Shown here in pieces: positions 1 through 7,981 of a stretch of DNA of 64,000 nucleotides. The stretch is from Streptomyces alboniger (GTDB lineage: Bacteria > Actinomycetota > Actinomycetes > Streptomycetales > Streptomycetaceae). Position 1 is the stretch's first letter. The number at the start of each line of letters is the position of its first letter. Made by a program: the position numbers and the translations under genes. The notes below the pieces were generated by a model that was not told where the DNA came from, ran no database searches, and saw only the letters and a list, made by a program, of their open reading frames with translations. The stretch spans positions 7,006,001 through 7,070,000 of the forward strand of contig NZ_CP023695.1 in the NCBI RefSeq assembly GCF_008704395.1, in the 5' to 3' direction.

Positions 1-1
1 G

Positions 2-643
2 CGCCACCCCGACTACGTCCCCAAGGCGCCCGCAAGGCCCACGCTGCCCAAGCAGGAGCGGGGAGCCCGCCCGGCACGCCCCCTGCCGTACGTCCCGCTG
101 GTGGACGGCAGCGCGGACGCGGCCGCCGGGAAGTTCACGCTGACCTTCGGCGGCGGTGACAAGGCGGGCGTCTGCTTCCACGTCCGCTCCGCCAACCGCA
201 CCGACGGCCCCTGGACGTACACCACCGCGGCGGGCAGGACGATCTCCGACACCTGGAACTCGGCGTACTCCAACGGCACGTACGACCTGTCGGTGTTCGG
301 CCCGAACGGCTTCCTGCGCACCTTCAAGGGCCCCGGCAAGAAGGCTGGCCCCGAGGTCACCGCCCGGCACGACGGGACGACCGGCAACCTCAAGCTGACC
401 CTGAAGAACGCGGGCAGCGCGGACGTGAACCTCACGCTGACCAACGCCTACGGCGGCACGCCCCAGACGTTCAAGGTCAAGGCTGGCGCCACCGTGTCGC
501 ACACCGTCGATCTGCGGTCGGCCAAGCGCTGGTACGACCTGACCGTGAAGTCCGACACCGACCCGGGCTTCCTGCGGCGGTTCGCCGGCCATGTGGAGAC
601 CGGCGCGGCGGGCGTGAGCGACCCGGCGATCATCACCGTCTGA
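2..643 (+). CDS. Phosphocholine-type phospholipase C, C-terminal part (5' end cut by the window)
   Basis: The reading frame is open from base 2 and ends at a TGA at 641-643, so about 213 C-terminal residues are visible. They contain a Pro/Lys/Arg-rich linker and then two beta-rich domains of about 80-90 residues. These resemble the paired C-terminal DUF756 domains of non-haemolytic, phosphocholine-specific phospholipase C (acid phosphatase superfamily), which is normally exported and cleaves phosphatidylcholine or sphingomyelin. The catalytic domain lies outside the window, so the assignment rests only on the tail (for example the segments DGPWTYTTAAG and GFLRTFKGPG). An uncharacterised exported protein using the same tail is a less likely alternative. 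Confidence 0.75.
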   Translation, partial: RHPDYVPKAPARPTLPKQERGARPARPLPYVPLVDGSADAAAGKFTLTFGGGDKAGVCFHVRSANRTDGPWTYTTAAGRTISDTWNSAYSNGTYDLSVFGPNGFLRTFKGPGKKAGPEVTARHDGTTGNLKLTLKNAGSADVNLTLTNAYGGTPQTFKVKAGATVSHTVDLRSAKRWYDLTVKSDTDPGFLRRFAGHVETGAAGVSDPAIITV

Positions 644-731
644 GCATCCGCGGGACCGCTGGGCGCGCGGTGGTCACCACCGGGCAAGGGGCCGGTGAAC
701 GGCCTGTGAACGGAAATGTAGGGTCTCCCGG

Positions 732-1535
732 GTGACCACGCATGCGAAGACCCCTGAAGGCTGGTACCCGGACCCCGAGGGCCACCCCCAGCAGCTCCGC
801 TGGTGGGACGGCTCCCAGTGGACCCAGCAGACCCACCCGGCCCAGCAGGTCCCGCGGCAGTCGCAGCCCGACCCGGCGAAGGTGCAGCGCCAGGTGCAGC
901 AGCAGGCGGGCATCACGCCGAGCGCCCAGGGCGGCGGCACCCTGTTCACCGAGCCGATCCTGGTGGTGAACCAGAAGACCAAGCTCGTCGAGCTGACGAA
1001 CGAGTACAGCGTCATGGACCAGGCGGGCAACACGCTCGGCTCGGTCGTGCAGATCGGCCAGAGCGCGCTGAAGAAGATCGCACGCTTCGTCTACAGCCTC
1101 GACCAGTACATGACGCACAAGTTGGAGATCCGCGACGCCTACGGCCAGCCGCAGATGATGCTGACCCGCCCGCGGAAGTTCATGAAGTCGCGGGTGATCG
1201 TCGAGCGTGCCGACGGGCAGCCGGTCGGCGAGATCGTCCAGCAGAACGTCATCGGCAAGATCAACTTCGCGATGATGGCGGACGGCCGGCAGGTCGGCGC
1301 GATCAAGGCGGAGAACTGGCGCGCCTGGAACTTCGCGATCGTCGACCACGCGGACAACGAGGTCGCCCGGATCACGAAGACCTGGGAAGGCCTCGCCAAG
1401 ACCATGTTCACCACCGCGGACAACTACGTCCTACAGATCCATTACCAGCTGCCCGAGCCGCTCCTGAGCCTCGTCGTGGCAACGGCCCTCACCGTCGACA
1501 CCGCCCTGAAGCAGGACGCACGCGGCTTCGGCTGA
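732..1535 (+). CDS. DUF2510 protein with LURP-one/scramblase-like domain
   Basis: The predicted protein has 267 residues and a GTG start. The first 35 residues carry the DUF2510 signature (GWYPDPEG, then RWWDGSQWT), a short actinobacterial module usually attached to membrane or envelope proteins. After a Gln/Pro-rich linker, about residues 75-265 form a beta-rich domain of the LURP-one-related/phospholipid scramblase fold (LVVNQKTKLVELTNEY, then DQAGNTLGSV). No transmembrane helix or signal peptide is obvious. The gene stands alone, 88 bp after the phospholipase C stop, and converges on the EamA gene. The biochemical role is unknown; lipid binding is only suggested by the fold. Confidence 0.75.
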   Translation: MTTHAKTPEGWYPDPEGHPQQLRWWDGSQWTQQTHPAQQVPRQSQPDPAKVQRQVQQQAGITPSAQGGGTLFTEPILVVNQKTKLVELTNEYSVMDQAGNTLGSVVQIGQSALKKIARFVYSLDQYMTHKLEIRDAYGQPQMMLTRPRKFMKSRVIVERADGQPVGEIVQQNVIGKINFAMMADGRQVGAIKAENWRAWNFAIVDHADNEVARITKTWEGLAKTMFTTADNYVLQIHYQLPEPLLSLVVATALTVDTALKQDARGFG

Positions 1536-1593
1536 CCGGACTCACCCCGCCTACGGCGACGGCACCGGCCGCGCCGCGCCGCGCCGCCGCTGC

Positions 1594-2505
1594 TCAGGAC
1601 CGTGACAGATGCAGCGTCGCCGGTTCCGCGGGCCGGCCGGAGATCGGCGTCAGGAACTCCGGCACGGGCTCGCCCGCCGGGCCCCGCGGCGACCGCGTCA
1701 GTACCACGACCCCGCAGGCCGCGACCGCCGCGCCCGCCACCGCGAGGGAGATCCCGCCCGCGCCGCCCCGCAGCCGCTCGCCGAGCAGCGCCACGCCGAT
1801 GACCGAAGCCGCCACCGGGTTGGAGAGGGTCACCACGGCGAGCGGCGCGCCGAGGCCGCCGCGGTAGGCGGTCTGCGAGAGCAGCAGACCCCCGGCGGCG
1901 AGCGCGGCGACCAGCAGCGCCACCACGACGACCTGCGGATCGAGCAGCGGCCCCGAACGGTCGGTCACGGCGACCGTCACGGTCTGCGTCAGCGCCGAGG
2001 CCACCCCGGAGGCGAAGCCGGACGCCGTCGCGTGCCGCAGCCCCGGCCGCGCGCCCGGACGGGAGAGCACCCCGATGACCGCCATCGTCGCGGCGGCCAC
2101 GGCCAGCGCCTCGGGCACCGTCAGGGTGTCGTCCGGTGCCGGTCCCGAAGCGGTCAGGAGCAGCGCGCCGAGGCCGATGAGCGTGAGCCCGGTGCCGCGC
2201 CACTCCAGGCGCGTCACCCGGCGCCCCGCGAGTCGCGCGCCGAGCGGTACGGCGACGACGAGGGTGAGCGCCCCCAGCGGCTGGACCAGCGTGAGCGGCC
2301 CGTACTTCAGGGCGGCCACGTGCAGCAGGGCCGCGGCCGCGTTGAGCCCGACCGACGACCACCAGGTGCCGCTGCCGAGCATCCGCAGGACCCCGCTCTC
2401 CCCCTCGGCGACCCGCGAGGCGAGCCGCTCCTGGGCGACGGCGGCAGCGGCATACGCACCCGCCGAGACGAGGGAGAGCACGACGGCGAGAAGCGTGGCG
2501 CTCAC
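1594..2505 (-). CDS. EamA/DMT-family membrane transporter
   Basis: The predicted protein has 303 residues and about ten hydrophobic helices, including a first helix reading LLAVVLSLVSAGAYAAAA. This fits the drug/metabolite transporter superfamily with two EamA repeats. The GTG start at 2505 overlaps the TGA of the upstream PAP2 gene by four bases (GTGA), so the pair is translationally coupled and the much longer frame through the PAP2 gene is a shadow. Loops are rich in Arg and Gly. The substrate cannot be deduced. Coupling to a PAP2 enzyme and the divergent TetR suggests a regulated envelope or efflux function, which is inference. Confidence 0.82.
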   Translation of the reverse strand: MSATLLAVVLSLVSAGAYAAAAVAQERLASRVAEGESGVLRMLGSGTWWSSVGLNAAAALLHVAALKYGPLTLVQPLGALTLVVAVPLGARLAGRRVTRLEWRGTGLTLIGLGALLLTASGPAPDDTLTVPEALAVAAATMAVIGVLSRPGARPGLRHATASGFASGVASALTQTVTVAVTDRSGPLLDPQVVVVALLVAALAAGGLLLSQTAYRGGLGAPLAVVTLSNPVAASVIGVALLGERLRGGAGGISLAVAGAAVAACGVVVLTRSPRGPAGEPVPEFLTPISGRPAEPATLHLSRS

Positions 2506-3368
2506 TGTCGGGCCCCCGAGACGGCCAGAGCGGGGGAGGGCGCCTCGGGTGCCGGGCCGGGCCGGGGGCCCCCGGAGCGGCGTACCACCAGCGACCGGGC
2601 CGGACGCGGCAGCCGGATGACCGCGAGCGCGATACCGAGCAGCGCCGTGGCCACGAGGGCGTCGAGCCAGTAGTGGTTCGCGGTGCCGACGATCACGAGC
2701 AGCGTCAGCAGCGGATGCAGCAGCCACAGCCAGCGCCACCGCGTCGAGGTCGCGACGACCATGCCGATGGCGAGCATCAGCGCCCAGCCGAAGTGCAGGG
2801 AGGGCATGGCCGCGAACTGGTTGGCCATGGTGTCGGTCGCGGGTTCGGCGGCGTAGACCGAGGGCCCGTACACCTGCGCCGTGTCCACCAGGTGCGCGGC
2901 GTCCAGCATCCGCGGCGGCGCGAGCGGGAAGCCGAGGTGCAGTACGAGCGCGGCGGCGGTCAGCGCGGCGAGGACCCGCCGCGTCCAGACGTAGTGCCGG
3001 GGCCGGCGCAGGTACAGCCAGACGAGGAAGAGCAACGTCGCCGGGAAGTGCACGGTCGCGTAGTAGGTGTTCGCGGCGTGGATCAGCGTCTCGCCGCTCA
3101 GCAGGGCGTCCTGCACGGCGCCCTCGCCGGGCAGGCGCAGCGCCCGCTCGGCGTCCCACACGCGGTGCGCGTTGCGGAACGCCTCACCGGTGTGTCCGTT
3201 GGCGAGCTGCCTGCCGAATTTGTAGACGAGGAAGAGTCCTACGACGAGGAGGAGCTCGCGGACGAGGGGCGGTCGGGCAGATATGTCCGGCTTCCGGACG
3301 ACGGTGGCGTCCGGCTCCCGGACGGTGGTGTCCGGCTCCCGTTCGGCAGGCTCGGTTCGGGATTCCAT
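2502..3368 (-). CDS. PAP2-superfamily integral membrane phosphatase/phosphotransferase
   Basis: The predicted protein has 288 residues when started at the ATG at 3368; a longer frame runs back through the operator and is unlikely to be used. After an acidic N-terminus rich in EPD repeats come about six membrane helices. The PAP2 core motifs are visible: AMPSLHFGW (C2 region) and NHYWLDALVA (C3, with His and Asp). This arrangement matches the AUR1/Ipt1-like PAP2_3 group, which acts on lipid phosphates or transfers inositol phosphate. It is the first gene of a two-gene operon with the EamA transporter. The intergenic operator array next to the divergent TetR suggests repression by that protein. 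Confidence 0.85.
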   Translation of the reverse strand: MESRTEPAEREPDTTVREPDATVVRKPDISARPPLVRELLLVVGLFLVYKFGRQLANGHTGEAFRNAHRVWDAERALRLPGEGAVQDALLSGETLIHAANTYYATVHFPATLLFLVWLYLRRPRHYVWTRRVLAALTAAALVLHLGFPLAPPRMLDAAHLVDTAQVYGPSVYAAEPATDTMANQFAAMPSLHFGWALMLAIGMVVATSTRWRWLWLLHPLLTLLVIVGTANHYWLDALVATALLGIALAVIRLPRPARSLVVRRSGGPRPGPAPEAPSPALAVSGARQ

Positions 3369-3427
3369 CCCCCGGCCCCTTTGCGTGATGACTGGGTAGT
3401 GCGGTGTCGAGCGAGGGATCGCCCCGC

Positions 3428-3485
3428 TCATCGATACGCCAGTGTACCGATACGGCGGCGTACCGGTACACTGGCGTATCGAAGA
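3428..3485. promoter_or_regulatory. Four-box TetR operator array with 16-bp period
   Basis: Between the PAP2 start (3368) and the TetR start (3530) lies a symmetrical array. The decamers GTACCGATAC (3444-3453) and GTACCGGTAC (3460-3469) are complete boxes of the form GTAYCGRTAC. Partial boxes lie one 16-bp step outward at 3428-3437 (last eight bases match) and 3476-3485 (first six match). The whole array is symmetric about 3456/3457, with arms of about 19 bp. This is the expected architecture for cooperative binding of TetR dimers controlling both divergent genes. Confidence 0.8.
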
Positions 3486-3529
3486 GGGCTGATCGAGCCG
3501 ATCCGGCCGCCGCACCGAGGAGAAGAGCC

Positions 3530-4114
3530 ATGACGTCGACGTCGAGCCGCTCGAAGATCACGCCGGAGCGTGAGCAGGAGTTCTACGACGCCGTCCTCGA
3601 CCAGCTCCGCGAGAGCGGTTACGAGGCTCTGACCATGGAGGGCGTGGCCGCCCGCACCCGGTGCAGCAAATCCACGCTCTACCGCCAGTGGAAGACCAAG
3701 CCCCAGTTCGTGGCGGCCGCGCTGCGGGCCAACCGCTGTGTGCGGTTCGCGGGGATCGACACCGGCAGCCTCGCCGGGGACCTGCGCGAGGCCGCCAGGG
3801 CCGCGGGCGAGCAGTCGGGGCGGGACACGATGCTGGTCCAGGCGCTCAGCCACGCCGTCCTCCAGGACGTGGACCTGCAACGGGTGCTGCGCGAGACGCT
3901 GGTCGAGCCGGAGCTCCAGGCCATGGACGTGATCATCCGGCGGGGCGTCGAGCGCGGCGAGATCCCCGAGGGGCACCCGGCGGTGGAGTTCCTCACGGTG
4001 CAGCTGTTCGGCGTGCTGCGGGCGAGGCCGGTCCTGGAGGGCGTGCACGCCGACCAGGAGTATCTGACCCGCTTCGTCGAGGCCTGCGTGCTGCCCGCGC
4101 TCGGCCTCACCTGA
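3530..4114 (+). CDS. TetR/AcrR-family transcriptional regulator
   Basis: The predicted protein has 194 residues. The ATG at 3530 follows a GAGGAGAA ribosome site. Residues 10-60 form the N-terminal TetR helix-turn-helix (FYDAVLDQLRESGYEALTMEG, then TRCSKSTLYRQWKTKPQFV). The rest is the variable ligand-binding/dimer domain with a TetR_C_11-like pattern (HAVLQDVDLQRVLRETLVEPEL). It is divergent from the PAP2-EamA operon and separated from it by the four-box palindromic array, so it most likely represses itself and that operon. The ligand is unknown. Confidence 0.9.
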   Translation: MTSTSSRSKITPEREQEFYDAVLDQLRESGYEALTMEGVAARTRCSKSTLYRQWKTKPQFVAAALRANRCVRFAGIDTGSLAGDLREAARAAGEQSGRDTMLVQALSHAVLQDVDLQRVLRETLVEPELQAMDVIIRRGVERGEIPEGHPAVEFLTVQLFGVLRARPVLEGVHADQEYLTRFVEACVLPALGLT

Positions 4115-4241
4115 TCGTGGGCCCGAGTCGGTGGGATGACACGACCCGGGCCTGCCCGCGCCGCACCGTGGGGACGGGGGCGGCGCGCACCCCCGGGCCG
4201 GACGGGGTTCCTCCTGAGCGGCGAGGAACCCCGCCCGGCCC

Positions 4242-4427
4242 CTAGGGCGTGTGCGCAGAGTCCCGCCTGCGCCGCGACGCCCGGCACGCACTCTCGCCGC
4301 ATCGCATCGGCCGAAAGCCCAAGTACACCCAGTACGAGGGCATCCGGCCGCCACGCCGAGAGCACGCACCGGACCCCGCGACGCCCGCCCTGCGGGCGAA
4401 CGACGGGACTTCGCGGACACGCCCTAG
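4242..4427. mobile_element. MITE-like non-coding element with 24-bp terminal inverted repeats
   Basis: A 186-bp non-coding segment is bounded by CTAG at both ends. The left end reads CTAGGGCGTGTGCGCAGAGT and continues CCCG. The reverse complement of the right end reads CTAGGGCGTGTCCGCGAAGT and also continues CCCG. The two 24-bp ends differ at only three positions. Inner segments (around GCACTCTCGCCG and its near-complement) extend the symmetry. There is no transposase, so this would be a non-autonomous element moved by a transposase elsewhere. From memory, similar sequences are common between Streptomyces genes. It occupies most of the 370-bp gap between two convergent genes. Confidence 0.7.
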
Positions 4428-4450
4428 GGCGTACGCGATGCGCGTACGCC
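4428..4450. terminator. Bidirectional hairpin terminator candidate
   Basis: A 10-bp perfect stem (GGCGTACGCG with its complement) closes a 3-base loop and is followed by TTT on the + strand. It lies between the convergent TetR gene and the DUF2510 gene, directly beside the MITE end. Confidence 0.55.
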
Positions 4451-4486
4451 TTTCACACGCCCTGCCGGCTTACGCGCCCTGTCCGG

Positions 4487-5428
4487 CTACACGTCCTGCC
4501 CGGCTCCCGCGCCCCCGCTCGTGGAGCCCGCCTTGATGCCCTTCGCGATCTGGTCCATGTAGGACGGCGAAGGGGCCTGGTCGTTGTCGTCGATGCCCAT
4601 GCGGACGATGATGATCTTCGACTTGTCGGCGGGGGAGGGGAAGGCGAGCGATTCGACGTAACCGTCGTCGCTCTTCTCCGTGACCGCCTTCCAGCGGACG
4701 TGGTAACCCTTCTGGCCCGCCACGGTGATCGACTTGGAGGCCAGCACCTTGTGCGAGGTGATACGGCCGTAGGTCTTGCCGCCGTACCCCTCCTTCGCGT
4801 TCTGCTTGATGTCCGCCTTGGCCGCCGCCTCGGGCGTCTTGGCGTCGATGTCGAGCTTCTCGGCGTTCTGGGAGTACGCGCTGCCGCGGGTGCACTGCTC
4901 CTGGGGGTTGCCGGGGCAGGGGATCGGGTCCGTCTGCACCCCCGCGCCGAACCTGGTGGGCCCACCCCGCCAGCCGTCCGGTATGGGGATCTTGATGCCG
5001 TTCGCCGAGTCGTTCGCGAAACCGGCCTCCTGACCGGGGTCCTCGGGGCCCTCCGAGCCGTCCGGTGACCGCGGCTCGTCGGGGGACTCCGAGTCCTTCG
5101 GGTTCTGCGGGGCGCCGCTCGACGGCGCCTTGGCCGCGGAGCCGTCCCCGCCTCCGTCGTCGTCCGCCGTCAGGGCGTACACGCCGCCGCCTATCCCGGC
5201 GAGGACGACGAGCACCACGCCGACGGCTATCGCGACGCGCAGGCCGCGCCGGGGCGCGGGGGCCTGTCCCGGATGGGCCGGAAAGGCCGCCTGGGTCGGA
5301 TACGCGTGCGTGCCCGCGGCCCGCACCTGATCCGTCCATACGTTCCCGTCCCACCAGCGCTCGGTGGGAGGACCGCCGGGGGTCTGGCCGGGATCGGGGT
5401 ACCAGCCTGGGGGAGTCATCTGCGTCAT
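4487..5428 (-). CDS. DUF2510 membrane-anchored protein with extracytoplasmic domain
   Basis: The predicted protein has 313 residues. Residues 5-35 hold the DUF2510 module (PPGWYPDPGQ, then RWWDGNVWTDQ). A single hydrophobic segment (about 63-87) follows an Arg-rich stretch, placing residues 90-313 outside the cell. The outer part starts with a long acidic, Ser/Pro/Asp/Glu-rich linker (about 90-140). It then has a globular region with two cysteines (PIPCPGNPQEQC) that could form a disulphide. Such proteins are common in actinobacteria and their roles are unknown. The ATG at 5428 begins the DUF2510 motif at the usual distance. Confidence 0.75.
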   Translation of the reverse strand: MTQMTPPGWYPDPGQTPGGPPTERWWDGNVWTDQVRAAGTHAYPTQAAFPAHPGQAPAPRRGLRVAIAVGVVLVVLAGIGGGVYALTADDDGGGDGSAAKAPSSGAPQNPKDSESPDEPRSPDGSEGPEDPGQEAGFANDSANGIKIPIPDGWRGGPTRFGAGVQTDPIPCPGNPQEQCTRGSAYSQNAEKLDIDAKTPEAAAKADIKQNAKEGYGGKTYGRITSHKVLASKSITVAGQKGYHVRWKAVTEKSDDGYVESLAFPSPADKSKIIIVRMGIDDNDQAPSPSYMDQIAKGIKAGSTSGGAGAGQDV

Positions 5429-5502
5429 GGGCGCCAGAGTATGAGCCCCGCGTGAAAGCGGCATGAGAGGGGGCTGCCCAAAGGCGAAGGATCCTCGGCG
5501 GC

Positions 5503-6687
5503 CTACCGCCCCCGGCTCCCGTGGCCGTTGACGACCAGACGCGCCGGAGCCTCCTTCTCGGGGACCGTGTGGGGCCACCGCATACCCCGTCGCCCCGGTG
5601 TGATCGAGCCCAGCACGCTGGCATGCCGCGCCCCTGTGCTCGTCGGGACCGTTCCCGGCAGGCCGTGCAGAGTCAGGAAGCCGAGGACCGCGAAGGCGTA
5701 CGCCTCCTTCGCCACGGACGGCAGGCCCAGCTCGTCCGAGGTGCGTACCGGAGCCACGCCCCCCAACTCGGCCCGCAGGAAGGCCATCAGCACCGGATTG
5801 CGGGTGCCCCCGCCGGAGACGATGACCTCCGAGGCCCGCACCGAGCGGACGGCGTCGGCGGCCGTGCGGGCGGTGAGCCGGGTGAGCGTGGCGACGACGT
5901 CCTCGGTGGACAGCGCCTCGAACCCCTTCAACGCCCTCCGCAGATAGGGAAGATGGAAGAGTTCTTTGCCCGTCGTCTTCGGTGCCGGGAGCGCGTAGTA
6001 CGGCTCGGCGAGGAGGCGGTCGAGGAGGGCTTCGTGGACCGTGCCGCCGGCGGCGATCCGCCCGTCCAGGTCGTAGGCGAGGCGGCCGCCCGTCGCCTCG
6101 CCCACCGCGGCGTCGATCAGGGCGTTGGCGGGACCCGTGTCGAAGGCCGTGCCGTCGGCGGCGGTGATGTTCGCGATGCCGCCGAGGTTCAGCGCGGCGG
6201 GGGCGCCGGGGCGGCCGCGCAGCCACATCCGGTCCACCAGGCTGACCAGGGGCGCGCCCTGGCCGCCCGCCGCGATGTCGCGTGGACGGAAGTCGGCGAC
6301 CACCGGAAGTCCCGTCGCTTCGGCGATCCACGCGGGCTGGCCGATCTGAAGGGTGCCGTGCACCTGCCCGTCCGCCACCCAGTGGTAGACCGTCTGACCG
6401 TGCGAGGCCACTAACTCGGCCTCCCCGTCGCATAGTTCGCGGTCCGCCTCGACCGCGGCGGCGGCGAAGGCGCGGCCGATGGCGGTGTCCAGGCGGCAGA
6501 CGTCGGCGAGCGTGGTGGCCGCGGGCGGCAGCGCGGCGGCGAGCGCGGCACGCAGCCCCTCGTCGTAGCCACGGCTGATCAGCCCGAGGGGGGTGAGTGT
6601 CAGGCGGTCCCCGTCGAGGGTCAGATCGGCCGCGGCCGCGTCGATCGCGTCGTATGAGGTCCCTGACATGAGCCCGATCACGCGCAC
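5503..6687 (-). CDS. anmK: Anhydro-N-acetylmuramic acid kinase
   Basis: The predicted protein has 394 residues with a GTG start at 6687, six bases after an AGGAGG site. It matches the AnmK family of the ASKHA kinase fold. Visible motifs are GLMSGTSYDAIDAA at residues 5-18, ASHGQTVYHW at about 94-103, LNLGGIANIT, and FDTGPANALIDA. AnmK phosphorylates and opens 1,6-anhydro-MurNAc to MurNAc-6-phosphate, a cytosolic step of peptidoglycan recycling. Leu92 is encoded by TTA (bases 6412-6414 read on the minus strand), the codon that in Streptomyces depends on the bldA tRNA. This suggests developmental control of translation. It was the only in-frame TTA noticed in the window. Confidence 0.93.
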   Translation of the reverse strand: MRVIGLMSGTSYDAIDAAAADLTLDGDRLTLTPLGLISRGYDEGLRAALAAALPPAATTLADVCRLDTAIGRAFAAAAVEADRELCDGEAELVASHGQTVYHWVADGQVHGTLQIGQPAWIAEATGLPVVADFRPRDIAAGGQGAPLVSLVDRMWLRGRPGAPAALNLGGIANITAADGTAFDTGPANALIDAAVGEATGGRLAYDLDGRIAAGGTVHEALLDRLLAEPYYALPAPKTTGKELFHLPYLRRALKGFEALSTEDVVATLTRLTARTAADAVRSVRASEVIVSGGGTRNPVLMAFLRAELGGVAPVRTSDELGLPSVAKEAYAFAVLGFLTLHGLPGTVPTSTGARHASVLGSITPGRRGMRWPHTVPEKEAPARLVVNGHGSRGR

Positions 6688-6994
6688 GTGGGGCCTCCTT
6701 CTCGGTCGGCGCACCAATGAGCTTGATCATCGCATCCCGTGGGAGGCGGGCGACGCGTCTTGTCCGAAAGCGGCACGGGGTGCAGCCGGGTACCGGCCCC
6801 GCGTGGCCGGTACGCCGCGCCGTCCGGGTCCACCGGACGCGCCCCCGACCGTGACCGAGGCACGGGGCGCGTCTCCCGCGCGGGCCGTGTGCCGAGCGCC
6901 TGGCCTCTGCGCCGCCCGTCCGCCGTGCGTCGCGCGCGGCCCCGGGCCGGGGACGCGCCGGGCCGGGCGCGCCGGTGCCCCTCACCCCCACTCA
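6688..6994. other. 307-bp intergenic region, no gene seen
   Basis: This stretch separates the anmK start from the stop of the first acyl-CoA dehydrogenase gene. Frames across it have no ribosome site and only low-complexity Arg/Pro/Ala translations. It should contain the anmK promoter (an AGGAGG site lies just upstream of the start) and any terminator of the acyl-CoA dehydrogenase operon. No confident hairpin or repeat family was recognised. Confidence 0.6.
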
Positions 6995-7981
6995 TCACCC
7001 CCACTCGGTCAGGACTTGCCCCCTCCACACCCCCGGGCTCCCCCACGCCCCCCGCAGCGCACGCGCCTTGGTGAGCCAGAGGGAGAGCTCCAGTTCCGCG
7101 GTGTACCCGATCGCCCCGTGGAGCTGGAGCGCGGCGCGGGATGCCGTGTACGCCGTCTCGGTCGCCGCCACCTTGGCGGCGGCTATGTCATCCGGAGCCA
7201 TCGTCACCGCGGCGCCCAGCACCAAGGGCCTCGCGAACTCCAGTCGGACCAGGACGTCCGCGAGCCGGTGTTTGACGGCCTGGAACGCTCCGATCGGCGA
7301 TCCGAACTGGGTGCGCTGCTTCACGTACGCCACCGTCCTGTCGAGCAGCGCGAACCCGACACCGAGCGCCTGCGCGGCCGTGGCCAGTGCGGCCCAGTCC
7401 GTCGCGTGCCGTGCCGCGGCGGTCACGGCGGGGCCCGCGGCGAGCAGTTCACCGCCGGGCAGCGGCGCGGCGAGGCGTCGCGCGGGGTCGAGGGACCGGC
7501 GCACGCGCGCGTGCCCGGGCGCGAGCCGCAGTTCACCGCCCGCCACGGCCATGATCAGGCCCGCCTCCTCCGCGTCCAGCGCGTACGGCCCGCCATGGGG
7601 CAGCGTCAGGGTCGCGCACGCCGCCCCGGAAGCGAGTGAAGGCAGGAACCGTTTGGCCGGTTCCGGCTCACCCAGCTCCGCCAGGCGGACGAGAAGCGCC
7701 TCCGCCGCCACCGTCTCCACCACGGGACCCGGCACCGCGTGCCGCCCCAACTCCACGAAGGCGACGGCCGTTTCGACGGGCAGCGGGCCCACACCCTCGT
7801 ACGCCGGCGGAACCGGCAGCGCGAAGACCCCCGCGTCCGCCAGCCGCGCCCACACCGCCCGCCCCCGCGCGTAGTCACCGGCGCCCCACGCGCGCGTGGC
7901 CGCCACCGTGTCACCCGCCGTCAGCATCGCGTCCAGCGAGCGCGCGAACTCCCGCTGCTCGACGTCGAGGAGAAACCTCAT
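6995..7981 (-). CDS. Acyl-CoA dehydrogenase, short FadE32/FadE33-like subunit
   Basis: The predicted protein has 328 residues, shorter than the usual 380-400 of acyl-CoA dehydrogenases. It resembles the short partners (FadE32/FadE33 type) of the heteromeric steroid-catabolic enzymes in mycobacteria. The C-terminal FAD domain is recognisable (VKQRTQFGSPIGAFQAVKHRLADV, then LQLHGAIGYTAELELSLWL). The N-terminal part is divergent. Its ATG shares one base with the stop of the upstream 404-residue acyl-CoA dehydrogenase gene, so the pair is co-translated and may form a heterotetramer. The precise substrate is inferred from context only (HIP-derived CoA esters). Confidence 0.8.
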   Translation of the reverse strand: MRFLLDVEQREFARSLDAMLTAGDTVAATRAWGAGDYARGRAVWARLADAGVFALPVPPAYEGVGPLPVETAVAFVELGRHAVPGPVVETVAAEALLVRLAELGEPEPAKRFLPSLASGAACATLTLPHGGPYALDAEEAGLIMAVAGGELRLAPGHARVRRSLDPARRLAAPLPGGELLAAGPAVTAAARHATDWAALATAAQALGVGFALLDRTVAYVKQRTQFGSPIGAFQAVKHRLADVLVRLEFARPLVLGAAVTMAPDDIAAAKVAATETAYTASRAALQLHGAIGYTAELELSLWLTKARALRGAWGSPGVWRGQVLTEWG

